DNA of 64,000 nt, from positions 3,720,001 through 3,784,000 of the forward strand of contig NC_088938.1 in assembly GCF_033473495.1 (NCBI RefSeq). The letters are read 5' to 3'. The notes beneath the pieces are model-generated. The model did not search any database, was not told where the DNA came from, and saw only the letters and a program-made list of their open reading frames with translations. Source of the DNA: Cercospora beticola. Taxonomy: Eukaryota; Ascomycota; Dothideomycetes; Mycosphaerellales; Mycosphaerellaceae. Positions 11,701-21,857 of this stretch are shown piece after piece. The position numbers were made by a program, and so were the translations under genes. Each line of letters starts with the position of its first letter. Position 1 is the stretch's first letter.

Positions 11701-11877
11701 CGGGATTCTTTAGCACTCACTTGACTCTAGGGCTCGAGATCTTTTGGTCTTGTGCAATTCACTGCTTCGACCCACGGTGACCTTGAGAAAATGGCGTCGG
11801 AAGAGAGAACGAACGAAGGACTTCACGCGATCAGCGTGTCGGCGCCGAGAAGCCCGAAATCGCGATGAGGTTGACAT
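8744..11877 (-). CDS. NACHT-domain NLR/STAND protein
   Basis: Five exons (11877-11726, 11672-11225, 11153-11025, 10978-10753, 10680-8744) give about 963 residues. Residues 1-50 are very Arg-rich. Residues 51-320 form an alpha-helical N-terminal domain of the kind found before NACHT modules in fungal NLRs. The P-loop GEMGCGKS is at about 382-389, and Walker B LYIIVDGLDE at about 481-490. These are followed by ILLCSRP (sensor 1-like) and RLLHQSIKDYI, the usual fungal NACHT winged-helix end. The last 80 residues (TLHDPLSIVSLYGSEAVLSGMLE) resemble the beginning of ankyrin repeats, but the protein stops there. NLRs of this type act in heterokaryon incompatibility and non-self recognition, by inference only. 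The first donor (gtcaag at 11725) was chosen because the stronger gtgagt next to it breaks the frame. The last intron uses a cagag acceptor. Confidence 0.8.
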
Positions 11878-12341
11878 TTCTTCAGCATGTCAGCAGAGGT
11901 CTCATCGGAACATTTTGTCACGTAGATGGTCCGTCTCACGAATCTAAGTAGAACTGCCTGGCGGCATCAGTCTGACACAGGGGACTCTTTGCCCACTTCG
12001 TCTCGCTCCAGTCATGACTGCATTTCAGAGACGTGTCTTACCCACAACCATCTTCTGCTACCAGCTATGTCTCAATGAACGGCACTCGTCCATGCGAACC
12101 GCTAGCTTGGCGAGACAGAGAATTCCATGTCTATTGGCTTGAAACGAGATGGAACTGTGCCCCAAACAACTGAGGCATTACTTGTGGTGGACAGTTTTGG
12201 AACCTATCTTGTCATTACAGCTGGAGTCCATGCTGAGCACGCTGTGATGTCTTGGTTGTTTTATGCTTTCTGGGAGTGCAGGGTTTCTAGAGAACAGAGC
12301 TGAAGCGATGATTGAAGATGTGAGAAGCGACTGCGTAACCG
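11878..12341. other. Intergenic stretch left of a MITE
   Basis: Probable promoter of the NLR gene. No open frame or RNA gene seen. It ends in the 5-base word aaccg (12337-12341), which is repeated just beyond the MITE. Confidence 0.45.
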
Positions 12342-12638
12342 GACTTGCTAAAATGAAATCTTATCTAGCTAAAATGAAATCTGCCCTACTTAAATGCTAT
12401 CAGCTCACTAAAGACTCTAAGGACTCTACACTGTATTACCTCCCCCAACCCTCTATTTCTAGAGCAAGGAGCGACGTACGCGCGCAGACGGCTTGCCGTC
12501 GATGCGTCGCGCGTACTCGAGCGGGCCGCCAGGCCAAAATTCGAGCAGGAAAAGGAGATACAAAATCTGGTCAAATTCCTTAGTAATCTTTGGTAACAGT
12601 AGATTTCACTTTAGCTAGATAAGATTTCATTTTAGCAA
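12342..12638. mobile_element. MITE with 38-bp terminal inverted repeats
   Basis: The left end (from 12345) reads ttgctaaaatgaaatctt, and the right end is its reverse complement (to 12638). About 38 bp pair, with one mismatch inside (aaaatg against aaagtg). Each arm contains the unit gctaaaatgaaatct twice in direct order. The word aaccg flanks both sides (12337-12341 and 12639-12643) and may be a 5-bp target-site duplication; then three bases at the left end are unpaired. The interior has a GC-rich stretch (about 12470-12530) full of CG and no coding frame. It is a non-autonomous DNA transposon. Unlike everything after 24 kb it shows no sign of RIP: CA and TG are frequent. Confidence 0.8.
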
Positions 12639-12643
12639 AACCG

Positions 12644-13102
12644 ATGGCAGCAGCTAGATACTTGGACTCTGAATGCGTTTTTGATGTCATGTTGGGCAGG
12701 GAGAAAGGCTAGCTGCATACTACCTGTAACACGGTAGTAAAATCATGCATCACTCTTGCATCAATAGCGGCAAGTGTCGTTCACGAGCACGTGAGAGCCG
12801 AATTCATATTTTTGGGATGGATCTCGCGCTATGCACCCTGCTTGCTTTGATATCTTCTTCCATTTATTATACCACGAACGGCCCCGCGACACGACTGTGT
12901 TGTTATTCGTGACGTCGATCGATCTTCACCCGGATACTCCTGCAACAGCCCGAAGCCCTGGGCGTGTGAGACTTAGCACAGGCATAAAGCGGAAAGAACT
13001 TTCGGGGAATTTCAATCTTTGTTTGCCCTGGCTTGAATTTGGGTTTAACACTGAGACTTGTTTATCTCCTGAAGCCATCAGCGAACAGCCAGTCGTCCCA
13101 AG
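12644..13102. other. Intergenic stretch before the 2EXR-like pseudogene
   Basis: No gene seen. It contains ordinary mixed-composition DNA and presumably the former promoter of the gene at 13103. Confidence 0.4.
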
Positions 13103-13813
13103 ATGGACCTCGTGAAATCTGACCCTATAACGCAAAATGAGGCAGGAGTCGCGGCGGATCAGCCTTCGACATCAGGAGACGCAACTACGAGCGATATTTT
13201 GAAACTGCCTCGCAAGCTCCAGAGTCGCATATACGAGATGGTGCTGCGTGTGCCGCATCCGATCTATGTCTTCCAAGAAACAAACGAATTAGTCGAATCA
13301 TTTGCCCCTGAAAAACCGGTTCAGTGGCTCGCGTTGCTACATGTCAGCAGACAGATCAATTCCGAAGCAAGTGCAGTACTATAACGCACCAACAAATTCA
13401 GCCTCCTGGAAATGACTCCAAAAGAGGTCGTGTTACTGAGACACTTCCTGAATGGCATAGGGCCTCGAAATGCGAGCTCTATTCACTACCTTTGTGTCAG
13501 CTTTCCGTATATCGAAAGTCGACCCAAGAACTGCCAAATTCGAGCAGACAGCGCAGAGATGCTTGCGGTTCTTGAAAAGAAGTGCACAGGACTCAGAACC
13601 CTGGAGCTTATGATCCACAGCAAAGATCGCGGCTGGTTGACTTGTAACAACGCAAATACTACACAATATGTCTTGAAAGTGTTGTCGCACATCGATGTGA
13701 AGCTCAAGGCCATCGTCAGCATAGAGCAGGTATGCATAAGAGTTCACAGTGGAGCTCTACATTTTTCGATCTCCGACCATATGCGGCACTTGGGATGGGA
13801 GGTCCTTGTCTAG
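13103..13813 (+). pseudogene. 2EXR/F-box-like protein broken by one in-frame TAA
   Basis: One continuous frame of 237 codons holds a single internal stop, TAA at 13382-13384. Before it the protein reads LKLPRKLQSRIYEMVLRV at about residues 33-50 and LALLHVSRQINSEASAVL at about 75-93. That is the N-terminal pattern of fungal 2EXR/F-box-like proteins (LPxELRxxIYxxVL ... LLxVSRQIxxEA). After the stop it continues RTNKFSLLEMTPKEVVLL in the same frame. In this family the residues after EAxxVL are YxxNxF, so the stop stands exactly where Tyr is expected. Either the gene is dead or only a 93-residue peptide is made. A TAT or TAC to TAA change is a transversion and not a RIP product. Confidence 0.75.
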
Positions 13814-14429
13814 ACGAACGAATTATGACAACAGACGCTGGAATACTGGTATACCATATTTCGGCGGAGGGTTCACGGTCGCGACTGAGCCATTGAGTTG
13901 TTCATTGCTTGATCGCAGAACCCATGCCATCGACTCAGTTCGATGACAGATGAACGGCCGTCAGACTATGCAAAAAAGCGAACGGCGACGTGAGGAGAGG
14001 CTTGTGGAACCTGCGATTAGCCCTTGCTGCTCTCCATACCGGACCAAAATTTTATGAGACTCCTGGGGTGGTTGCGCCCTACGCTTCGTGGTAATTATCG
14101 CAACTCAACGAATCTCGAGTGTCACTGAGCCACGTTCGCTTTGTAAGATGAATGGTATAGTGGATGGTGCAATTCGCCCATCCAAGACATATCTCTACCG
14201 TTCATAGGCAAAGCCCAACGGAGTACATCTACGGCATAAGCTGTCATGGGCCAATAACAAGAATTGCAAAGCATTGATTTCAGACGATCTCGTAGATCGC
14301 ATCTTGTCCTTGTGTAGCACACTACATGCGCTCGTGGTGAACCAAAAAGATTAAGAGACTGCCAGACATAACTTCACAACGACGACCATGACAAACAGCT
14401 GATCAGGCTGTGGGATGCGAACCGAAAAC
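13814..14429. other. Intergenic stretch
   Basis: No supported gene. It lies between the broken 2EXR-like gene and a minus-strand Pol III-like unit whose T-run terminator begins at 14436. Confidence 0.4.
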
Positions 14430-14597
14430 AAAAAAAGATGTCGGCTAGGCTAATGCTGCTCTCCATCAGGCTGAGAAATGGTCAGTAATGGAACCCTGAT
14501 GGAGTGTTAACTCTTGCACTCACGAATCGAACCCTGGTCTCCCGCGCTTGAGATTAATTCAATGACAAGCGGAAATCATGACCACTAGACCAATGAA
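14430..14597 (-). ncRNA. tRNA-Asp-like Pol III unit lacking the tRNA 3' end
   Basis: Read on the minus strand, 14597-14524 looks like a tRNA-Asp(GTC) with an intron. It has an acceptor 5' strand TTCATTG, a D arm with box A (TGGTCTAGTGG), and an anticodon stem TCCGC pairing with GCGGG. The loop TTGTCA...C is interrupted by a 16-nt intron at the canonical 37/38 position, and box B follows (GGTTCGATTC). After box B the expected T-stem and acceptor 3' strands are missing: CGTGA follows where CCCTG is needed. The transcript would continue through a 10-bp perfect stem (14461-14470 with 14495-14504) to a run of seven T (14436-14430). It is a tRNA pseudogene or a tRNA-headed small RNA/SINE-like unit of about 168 nt. 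Confidence 0.6.
14461..14504. repeat. Perfect 10-bp inverted repeat (hairpin)
   Basis: ctccatcagg at 14461-14470 pairs with cctgatggag at 14495-14504 around a 24-nt loop. It sits between the box B of the tRNA-like unit and the T-run. Confidence 0.8.
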
Positions 14598-15085
14598 GAG
14601 ATTAATTGATGAGAACGAAGCAGAATTTTACGTACATGACCCTCCGAAAATAGCTGAGCGAAAGCGCACGATGCCTGCTACCTCAACAGCCGAAGGAAAT
14701 AACAGTCCGTCGTTCAGCGATGGTTGGAGAAGCTCCGGAGTGACCTCAGAAGGCTCAAGTCTGCAGCAAATGATAGCGTGCGGTCGAACGCCAAGCCCGC
14801 ATGTCTGACTAAGACGAACCGTGAAGCTGGGAAACCATGCGTGTGATGAACGCCAGAAGGAACACCCAGTCTATAACAAAGGTCAGTATCAGCGACTATT
14901 CTCTATCATACTACTAATGACACTTTGAAGAAGTTATTGTACTTCACTGGTTAAGACGCTACCTTGGACACCGGACCGGTTGGCAGAACCTGTTCGGGTA
15001 CTAATCTAACGACAACGTGCCCCACTTTATCCTGATCGGCCTTACACCTTGGACTCCACAGCTTCTGTTCTCTTGCAACCATGAA
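14598..15085. other. Intergenic stretch upstream of the Zn2Cys6 regulator
   Basis: A 76-codon frame at 14578-14808 overlaps the tRNA-like unit and has no recognisable domain. The rest is probably the promoter of the regulator gene, divergent from the Pol III-like unit. Confidence 0.4.
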
Positions 15086-17595
15086 ATGAGCGATACATGC
15101 AATACATCAGTCCAAAGTGGGCGGGCGCAAGAAAGGAAGTCTTGCGACCCTTGTCGGTGCGTCTGCTCATCACCCATCCTCATAGGTCCCACCGAGCCGT
15201 ACTGAGGTGCATCTACAGTCGAAAGAAGATCAAATGTCCTGGTCAAAAGCCAGCGTGCTCAACCTGCACTCGAATGGCACAACAGTGCGTGTACTCGCAT
15301 CGTGCTCTATACCGTGCGCGTTCAAGTCATGGGGCGGACGCCGGTAGGCGGGCCACGAAAGCGTAAGCCAAGTACAATTATTGATCTCGTGTTGACCAAG
15401 GATATCTGACCTCACGTAGCCGTACTCCAGCACGCATTACAAGACTGGAGTCTCAAGTCAATGGCATATATAATCTGCTCCAGTACGCTATCCCGCAAAC
15501 ATTCCCGATCGGCGTAGCACACGTTCACACGAATCAGGAGACAAGGTACTTCCACTGGCCCTCCGAATCACTCGACACGGCATGACAAGAGCCAGCGCCG
15601 ACCCCGGAACGACACATTCATTGCAAACGCTGACGACGGTGATGGGGAATCATCCTACCAGGAAGGTGCTGATGCTCAGGATGGGCGCTCATTCCTAAAC
15701 AGCATGCAAGCTATGATACTGTATAGCCATCTGGCAGATGTCTATCGATCATTTATTCACCTACAGCCTCTTCCGTTGTTCGACGAAGATCAGCTGCATG
15801 GCGAAATTACACAACAGCGTGGCCGCACGTATTTGTTGCACGCTTTTTGTGCGCTCACTTTGGCCTTCTCTGATCACGAGCTGTACAGAGACAAGCGATC
15901 AGAGCTGGTTGCAGGTTTCGCAGAGTCCGCACGGCACATGGTTCTGCCGTTGGCCGCTGAGGGATCTTCGAGACTGGACGTGCTTCGAACACTTTGTCTT
16001 TTGGCGTTGACTGAAATAAAATGTAAGACGCACTACGCATTACGCAGCATGGCTGTATGAGGTAGCTGATGATTTCACTTTTGCTGCTTCAGTACAGGAT
16101 CCCACACGCGCGTGGATGACGATCGGAACGGCTGTGCAATTGCATGCGCTCCAAGCTTCGATCATTCCCTCAATGAAGATCCCGAGCCACGATGATCTGT
16201 CGGAACAAGCCCAAAGTCTGTCGCTCAAAAGTGCATCTGCGAGAGTGGCATGGTGTGTATTGCTGCTGCAGCGTTGTTTCTTTCCAAATAGTCCGGAGCA
16301 AGATTATTCTGCTCCGAAGTGGATCCCAGGTCTCCCAAGCCACTCGTACCCACATGCGATTCTGGCAGCCATGGGAGATACGCTTGACGACGTGAAGCGA
16401 GAAGACAAAGACATTGGCATCAACGCATATGCATGGGAGTGGATGGCCGTATCTGGTCGCGTCATACATTGGATCCATCGTCTGCGTCAACAATTGACAG
16501 CTACGCCTTCATTACGCACTAGTGTTCTCCCGGCATGGGCGGAAGGCTCGTCATACACGCTTCTGAATAACCTGCTTTTCGAGACTGAGGCTAGGTTGCA
16601 TCCCAGACACTTACTTAGACACACAGGACCCCTGACTACGTGGACTTCGGCAGAACTCGAGCAGCACCGAGACTACTGGCGGCCATGGCTGATCATGCAG
16701 ATCACATCTCACGCGATACCTGCTCTACTCAATCACCCTTTCATACATATACTATTGTTGCGGAGTAATGGCGGAAATGATGGTCGTTACCACTCGCGAC
16801 ATTTTATGCAGCAAGTGATCGACCAGGCCCTTTTCCACTCGGGTTGGGTCTCTCGTCTGATCGCGATGCTACGCGACAGCGGTCTCGCCATTTGCGATCC
16901 CTTCATCGGGCATTTGGTCATGGCGGTGGCCACTATTCCATGGTTCTTCCAGTTTGCTGAGGACGAGAAGATTGTGAGCAGGGCAGTGGATGATCTCAGC
17001 ATTGCAAAAGGTTTCCTGGCTGGCCTCGCGGAACAGTGGCCTCACGTCGGCCGAAAGGTATGATTCTGCCCTGATTGATGTGTCGGCCGCTTGGCTTTTC
17101 TGACTGCGAAAACAGCTTGAACTATTCGAAGAGCTCCAGTGCAGTGCTGCTGTTCAGACGGCACTACCTGCTGAAAGCGACGGGGTCAGGAAAGGAGCAC
17201 TCGTTAAATTCCGATCAGCATTGATCTGGGAATTGCTCGATCCGACACCTATGCGCCGCTCCTTCGACAACGAACTTGATAATCGCGCCAACGCCGATGG
17301 CTGGAAGAGCGCTGACCATAACGTTGACGACAGCTCGCTACCAAGCGCCACAATACACGTAACGACTCGATTTACACAGCCAGTCGAAGATGACAGACCT
17401 ATTGGCACTGGCGAGACGAGATCTTCGATGAGCAATGAAGGCGGAGATGAGGCCAGCGTTGCGACCGTGCCAGCGACAATACCCGTGACTGATGAGAGCA
17501 TGAACTTTGTGCCTTTTTGGGACGATGCGTTGGATCAGCTCTCCATGAACGAATTGTTCCCTTCCTTCTTGGACATGAACTGGATGAATCGATAG
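15086..17595 (+). CDS. Zn(II)2Cys6 fungal transcription factor
   Basis: Six exons (15086-15156, 15219-15362, 15420-15545, 15592-16022, 16093-17057, 17116-17595) give 738 residues. The binuclear cluster at residues 20-47 is C-x2-C-x6-C-x6-C-x2-C-x6-C (CDPCRRKKIKC ... CSTCTRMAQQC). It only appears if the first intron ends at ctacag (15218), which fixes that acceptor. A linker and short coiled coil (TRLESQVNGIYNLLQ) follow, the usual dimerisation element. The fungal-specific middle homology region occupies about 195-550 (DPTRAWMTIGTAVQLHAL). The acidic, Ser/Thr-rich tail ends FVPFWDDALDQLSMNELFP, which looks like an activation domain. It converges on the dehydrogenase gene with 55 bp between the stops. 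It is the likely local regulator of the amine-catabolic genes; this is inferred from position only. Confidence 0.88.
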
Positions 17596-17650
17596 CGGGA
17601 GTGCTGTCATACTTGCTCGTTGGTCCACGAAAGCTCGGTCTCATCTGAGA

Positions 17651-19318
17651 TCATAATTTCGCAACAGGCTCCACCGTCAGTGTTCCTGTCTTTGCAATCA
17701 GGTACTCCTCAATAGCGACCTGCAGACCGGCCTCTTTCCCGTAGCCTGACGATTTGATACCACCGAAGGGCGACTCAGCACACGATGCGTTGCCTGATCA
17801 TTGATCTCTCAGCTGAAGTGCGACCCAAATGGGCGGAAACACTTACCGGTATTCATACCGACCATTCCAGCTTCAAGACTTTCCAACAAGCGGTAAGAGC
17901 GAGAGACGTCTCTCGTAAAGAAGTACGCCGCAAGCCCCATGTCCGTATCATTTGCTGCCTTGACAGCTTCTGCCTCTGTGTCGAATCGATAGAGAGCCAA
18001 CAGAGGACCGAAGATCTCCTCCTGGCTTGTGAGCATGTTGGCCTTCATATCTGCAATGATGGTTGGTTGCCAGAAGTTGCCTCTGGACACTTTAGCCCTG
18101 TGGCCACCGCAGAGGATTCGGCCTCCTTTTTCGACTGCATCTGCAACATGTCGCTCAAGCTTGTCAAGCCCGCGAGATGTTGTCAAAGCCCCCATCGTTA
18201 CTCCCTCCTCTGCACCATGGCCCACACGAATTCGTTCACTTGTTGCGTCTCGAATCATCGCAGCGAATTTATCGTAAACGCCACTCTGCACATACACCCG
18301 ATTTGCATGTGTGCAAGCTTGTCCAGCAGTTCTCCATTTCAGAACCATGAGCGCTTCCACAGCGGCCTGCAGATCCGCGTCGTCGAAGACGAGAAAAGGA
18401 CAATTGCCTCCGAGCTCGAGGGTCAGCTTCTTCAAGCCAAAGCTGCAATGCGATGCAATTATTTGTCCGACGGTCGTGCTTCCAGTAAATGTGACTTTGC
18501 GAACAAATGGATGTTTGCACAGTGCCTCGCTTGTTCCAGGGGTTGACTTGTCGTCGGTAGTAATAACGTTCAACACTCCAGGAGCAAACCCCGCCCTGAT
18601 CGCCAGGTCTGCTAATGCCAGCGTACTGAGAGGTGTCTCCGGAGATGGTTTGACAATCATAGTACATCCTGCGGCCAAAGCTGCTGCAACCTTGCGAATC
18701 ACCATGGCCACTGGGAAGTTCCATGGCACAAGGGCAACACTGACTCCAATCGGTTGTTTTATGACGAGGGTCCGACGGTTCGAGACTGATGGTTGGGCTA
18801 TGCTACCGCGGACTCGTTCTGCTTCTCCTGCGAACCACCAAGCGAAGCCGAGGGCATAGTCCACTTCACCGAGAGCTTTGGCCATTGGTTTTCCTGTTTC
18901 GTAAACGACCAACTTCGCGATGTCGCTTCGTGCATCTGTGATGAGTTTGTGAGGAGAGTCTGAGCTCGGATGCGAGGATTGATGTGGCGATATTCTCTTG
19001 AGTTCGAGGATGGGACGGTAAGTATTTATCAAGAATACAGCAAAGACACGCACGCACTCACTCAAATGCAGTTTGTGAAGACCTCACGTAGCGATCCACA
19101 TCATCTGGCTCGTTGACTGGACATGATGCAAAGACGATGCCCGTGCCCGGATCTATCAATTATTAGACAAGCTGGCATAGTTGACAAGCGAACATAAATA
19201 TCTGACCTTCGATGTCGAAACGTCGACCACCAATCGATTCCACCCAGCGGCCGTGCAGCAGAGACTTTTCGTGGAAGAGCGAAGGATCTTCCAATTGAAA
19301 TGGGAGATTGGTAGCCAT
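17651..19318 (-). CDS. Aldehyde dehydrogenase, succinate-semialdehyde dehydrogenase type
   Basis: Four exons (19318-19207, 19152-19062, 18994-17847, 17793-17651) give 497 residues, normal for this family. It oxidises an aldehyde to the acid with NAD(P)+. Visible motifs: the coenzyme-binding loop VPWNFPVAMVIRK and IVKPSPETPLS, FTGSTTVGQ, the general base Glu near 261 in LELGGNCPF, and the catalytic Cys near 295 in RTAGQACTHANR. PFGGIKSSGYGKEAG lies in the last exon. The GQAC-T-ANR signature and SSGYGKE end are those of SSADH-like enzymes, not general ALDH2. The first exon begins MATNLPFQLEDPS. Downstream of it in the same orientation lies the amine oxidase, whose product would be its natural substrate (for example an aminoaldehyde or succinate semialdehyde). 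The third exon uses an aagag acceptor that keeps the frame. Confidence 0.9.
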
Positions 19319-19406
19319 ATTCGCGTGTGGCTCAGATGAAGTCAGTCGATGACTATGCGATATATGCGATATGATGACAGGCAAGTCTCCTACAAGGCTG
19401 CCATGC

Positions 19407-19428
19407 CACGGAATTTTCGTTTTCCGTG
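19407..19428. promoter_or_regulatory. Inverted repeat CACGGAA-N8-TTCCGTG
   Basis: The arms cacggaa (19407-19413) and ttccgtg (19422-19428) are perfect reverse complements. The core is CGG-N12-CCG. Half-site ttttccgtg recurs at 22026-22034 in the amine oxidase/M20 divergent promoter. Confidence 0.5.
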
Positions 19429-19493
19429 CCCTGGACGGAAGGGAGGCAATCCGGAATGTTCTCGCTGGAATCACTCGATTTTCCGCAGGGCAA

Positions 19494-19524
19494 CGGAATT
19501 TTCATTGTAAGCCCCAAAATTCCG
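19494..19524. promoter_or_regulatory. Inverted repeat CGGAATTTT-N13-AAAATTCCG
   Basis: The arms cggaatttt (19494-19502) and aaaattccg (19516-19524) are perfect 9-bp reverse complements. They share the CGGAATTTT half-site with the repeat 80 bp away. Confidence 0.5.
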
Positions 19525-19743
19525 TGCCCAGTCAGCATTTTCCTTTCGCGGATTCAACTCAACACATCTTGGCACCATTGGTGTGCCTCAGCCTAACGTT
19601 CACGTGTGGTCGACATGCTTCGAGTGCAATTGTCCATCTACTGAAGTGGTAGACTTCGAGCTTCAATCCGTCGAATACCAGCTGAGCATCGGGAAAATGG
19701 CGCATGATGGGAAGTCAATGAATTTATTGGATTCAAACGAGCA

Positions 19744-21857
19744 CTACAATCTAGACTTTGCATGCGAGCAACACTCCTCAGCCACACTACTACCAACCAG
19801 GACAGACCTGTTCACCGACTGCTTCGAAGTCGCAACGTCGAGCCCCGGGTTTCCTCTGAAAAAGTTTGCAGGCTTGAGAGTGACTGTCATCTTTTCTGAT
19901 GGCATCACCGGCCAGTCCTCGATGCGTGGGTTGTGAGTAGATCCAAAAGTGTGCCAAACTACAATATCCTCGTTTCGTACTGATGTGGGCGCATCGGGGT
20001 CCTGACGCCTTCGTTTGATCCCAGTCGCAATGCCCTCATTGCCCAAAGACTGCATGGTGTGCCGCCCCGCAGGAAACATTTCTTCGTCATTGTAGCGCGT
20101 TACCCAGACCGCGTACTGGCCAAACTCGGATCGTCGGGCGTGATACGAGTCGGGATGGGCGAGAAGCGTTTGACTTGGAGAGGGAAAGAGCTTGAAGCCG
20201 ACTGGAGTACTGGTGATGGGGTTGATGCTTTGCTCGTTGATGATCTTAAAGACTCTTCCCTTGGAGATGTCCAGATCGAACCCGCCTTCTTCTTCGACGA
20301 TAACTTGTTTCGTAGCATACCCGACTCGGTGCGGATCGAAAGCATGCTCTTCCATCTCTGCAGACGACATCGCGTGGGACTCCTCTATTTGAAGAGAGTT
20401 GTGGTGGCCATCAAGTGCGGGATCAATCCGGAGGCTGAACAGATGTTGGTGGTATGGTGCAAGCACACCTGGAGCTACCACCGTGCCAAAAGGAACTTCA
20501 TCTCCAATGTCGATGGGCACTGTGGACAGAATGCCGGTGGCACGTACCTCGTAATGTATCGAGCCGTCCTGTCCAAATTGGAAGGCGAATATGTACTCGT
20601 AGTTGCTCACCGTGATGATGGTCTGCAGCACAAGAATGCGAGCACGGGTGACAACTGCATTGTTTGTGCGAAAATTGGTGTGCTTCCAAAGAATACCATC
20701 ATCTTGTTCATGGCAGCAAACGACGTTGGGCATCTTCAGAGGCTTGCCTGAGCTGGTATTGTGCCATGCATCAAAATATTTGATCGATCCCAGACAGTCA
20801 CAGCCAAGCCGTAGATTATTGGCATTGATACCAGCACCGTCGTTTCCGAGGTCGAATGCAGCTTTGCGCGTGAAAGGTGGTCGCGGATCTCCATATGGAA
20901 CGAACATCTCTGCTAAAGACAGCCGGTAAAAGAGGCTCCTTCCATCGTAGCGGATATCGTGCAAGGTAAGCCCCTCGCGGTAGTTGAACCCTACCCTTAG
21001 ACTCCACTTCTCCCACTTCAAGAGGTTTCCCTGTGTCTCGAAAGACACGCCCTCAGGCTGCACAACTTGAAGAGGCTTGGTGGTTGTACGTTGCGAGGAA
21101 CGTAGGTCGGGATGATATTCACTCTCATCACAAGGTTGAATCCTCCGCCTGTCGAAAGCTCGCGCCTCATCGTGGATCTCTGTCTCGTTTGCAGCGGATG
21201 GCAGACGGTACACTTTTTGAACTGTCAAATCTTCCGACACTTCAGCGCATATGTCTAGGGGATATGCGTAATAGTTTGCGTCTGGGTTGTCCCCAAACAG
21301 CATGTAGAACCAACACTAAACAAGAACTTAGTGATGCTTTTGGAGAATGCGAAGAAGAAAGCGCGTACCATGGTCGTTCGTTCCGTCATATCATTCTCCC
21401 CGTCCGTCGCATATGCCCATGCTTCGACAATGACATGTGCATTATCCGGCAGCTTGAGAGTGTCGATCTGCTTCTGAACTCTTGGGTCTGCGCGACATGC
21501 CTTCTCCACAGCTTGCATGTAGTCAGAGTCGATATAAGAGTGCTTTCCCACGAGATGCGTGTCTGAAGTCATGGCACGCTCGTCCAGGTTGACAATGAGC
21601 TCTCGGAACTCGGTTCTTCCTTGTCGTGTGACAATGATCTGACAGCGAGCGAGTCTACATGGCGGCTGCGGGGGCAACCCTGTTGACACGCGCTCCGCAT
21701 CGAGGTATTTGATCATCTGACATTTTGCCGGCTCCTTGAGGGTGATAACACGGAAATTAATCTGATATTCAGAGAACCGTGAACGAACAATGGCCGCAGC
21801 TTGTGTTATCTCACCCGGCTGCAGTGGATCGAAAGGGTGAGGGTGTACGGGAGGCAT
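19744..21857 (-). CDS. Copper-containing primary amine oxidase (topaquinone enzyme)
   Basis: Two exons (21857-21369 and 21315-19744) give 686 residues, the usual length for fungal peroxisomal or cytosolic amine oxidases. It converts a primary amine, oxygen and water to an aldehyde, ammonia and hydrogen peroxide. The topaquinone-precursor Tyr lies in SNYEY at about residue 402. The catalytic-base Asp is in FDLGNDGAG near 318. Two copper His are in HQHLFSLRID (about 452 and 454) and the third in STHNPRIEDWPVMPS. The two N-terminal domains (N2, N3) are in exon 1 (FDPLQPGEITQAA...). The 53-nt intron ends tttag and joins ERTTM to CWFYMLFGDNPDANYYAYPL. The C-terminus ends SHAKSRL; SRL is an accepted variant of the PTS1 peroxisomal signal, so the enzyme is likely peroxisomal. 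It is divergent from the M20 gene. Confidence 0.93.

Larger units (their letters stand above)
19319..19743 (-). promoter_or_regulatory. Promoter region of the dehydrogenase with CGG/CCG inverted repeats
   Basis: This 425-bp gap lies between the amine oxidase stop and the dehydrogenase start. It contains two inverted repeats built on CGGAA/TTCCG (19407-19428 and 19494-19524), about 90-205 bp upstream of the start codon. CGG half-sites in inverted order are the classical target of Zn2Cys6 dimers. No gene is seen inside. Confidence 0.5.

Noticed and set aside
11674..11716. A start at 11716 for the NLR gene
   Set aside because: The codon there is GTG, and the segment down to 11673 ends in a clear cattgcag acceptor, so it is intron.
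14524..14597. A functional tRNA-Asp
   Set aside because: The 3' strands of the T arm and acceptor stem do not pair with the 5' strands, so a mature tRNA cannot fold.
17785..18546. 253-codon plus-strand frame
   Set aside because: Antisense shadow of the aldehyde dehydrogenase.
20059..20751. 230-codon plus-strand frame
   Set aside because: It is the antisense shadow of the amine oxidase, whose catalytic motifs fix the minus strand as coding.
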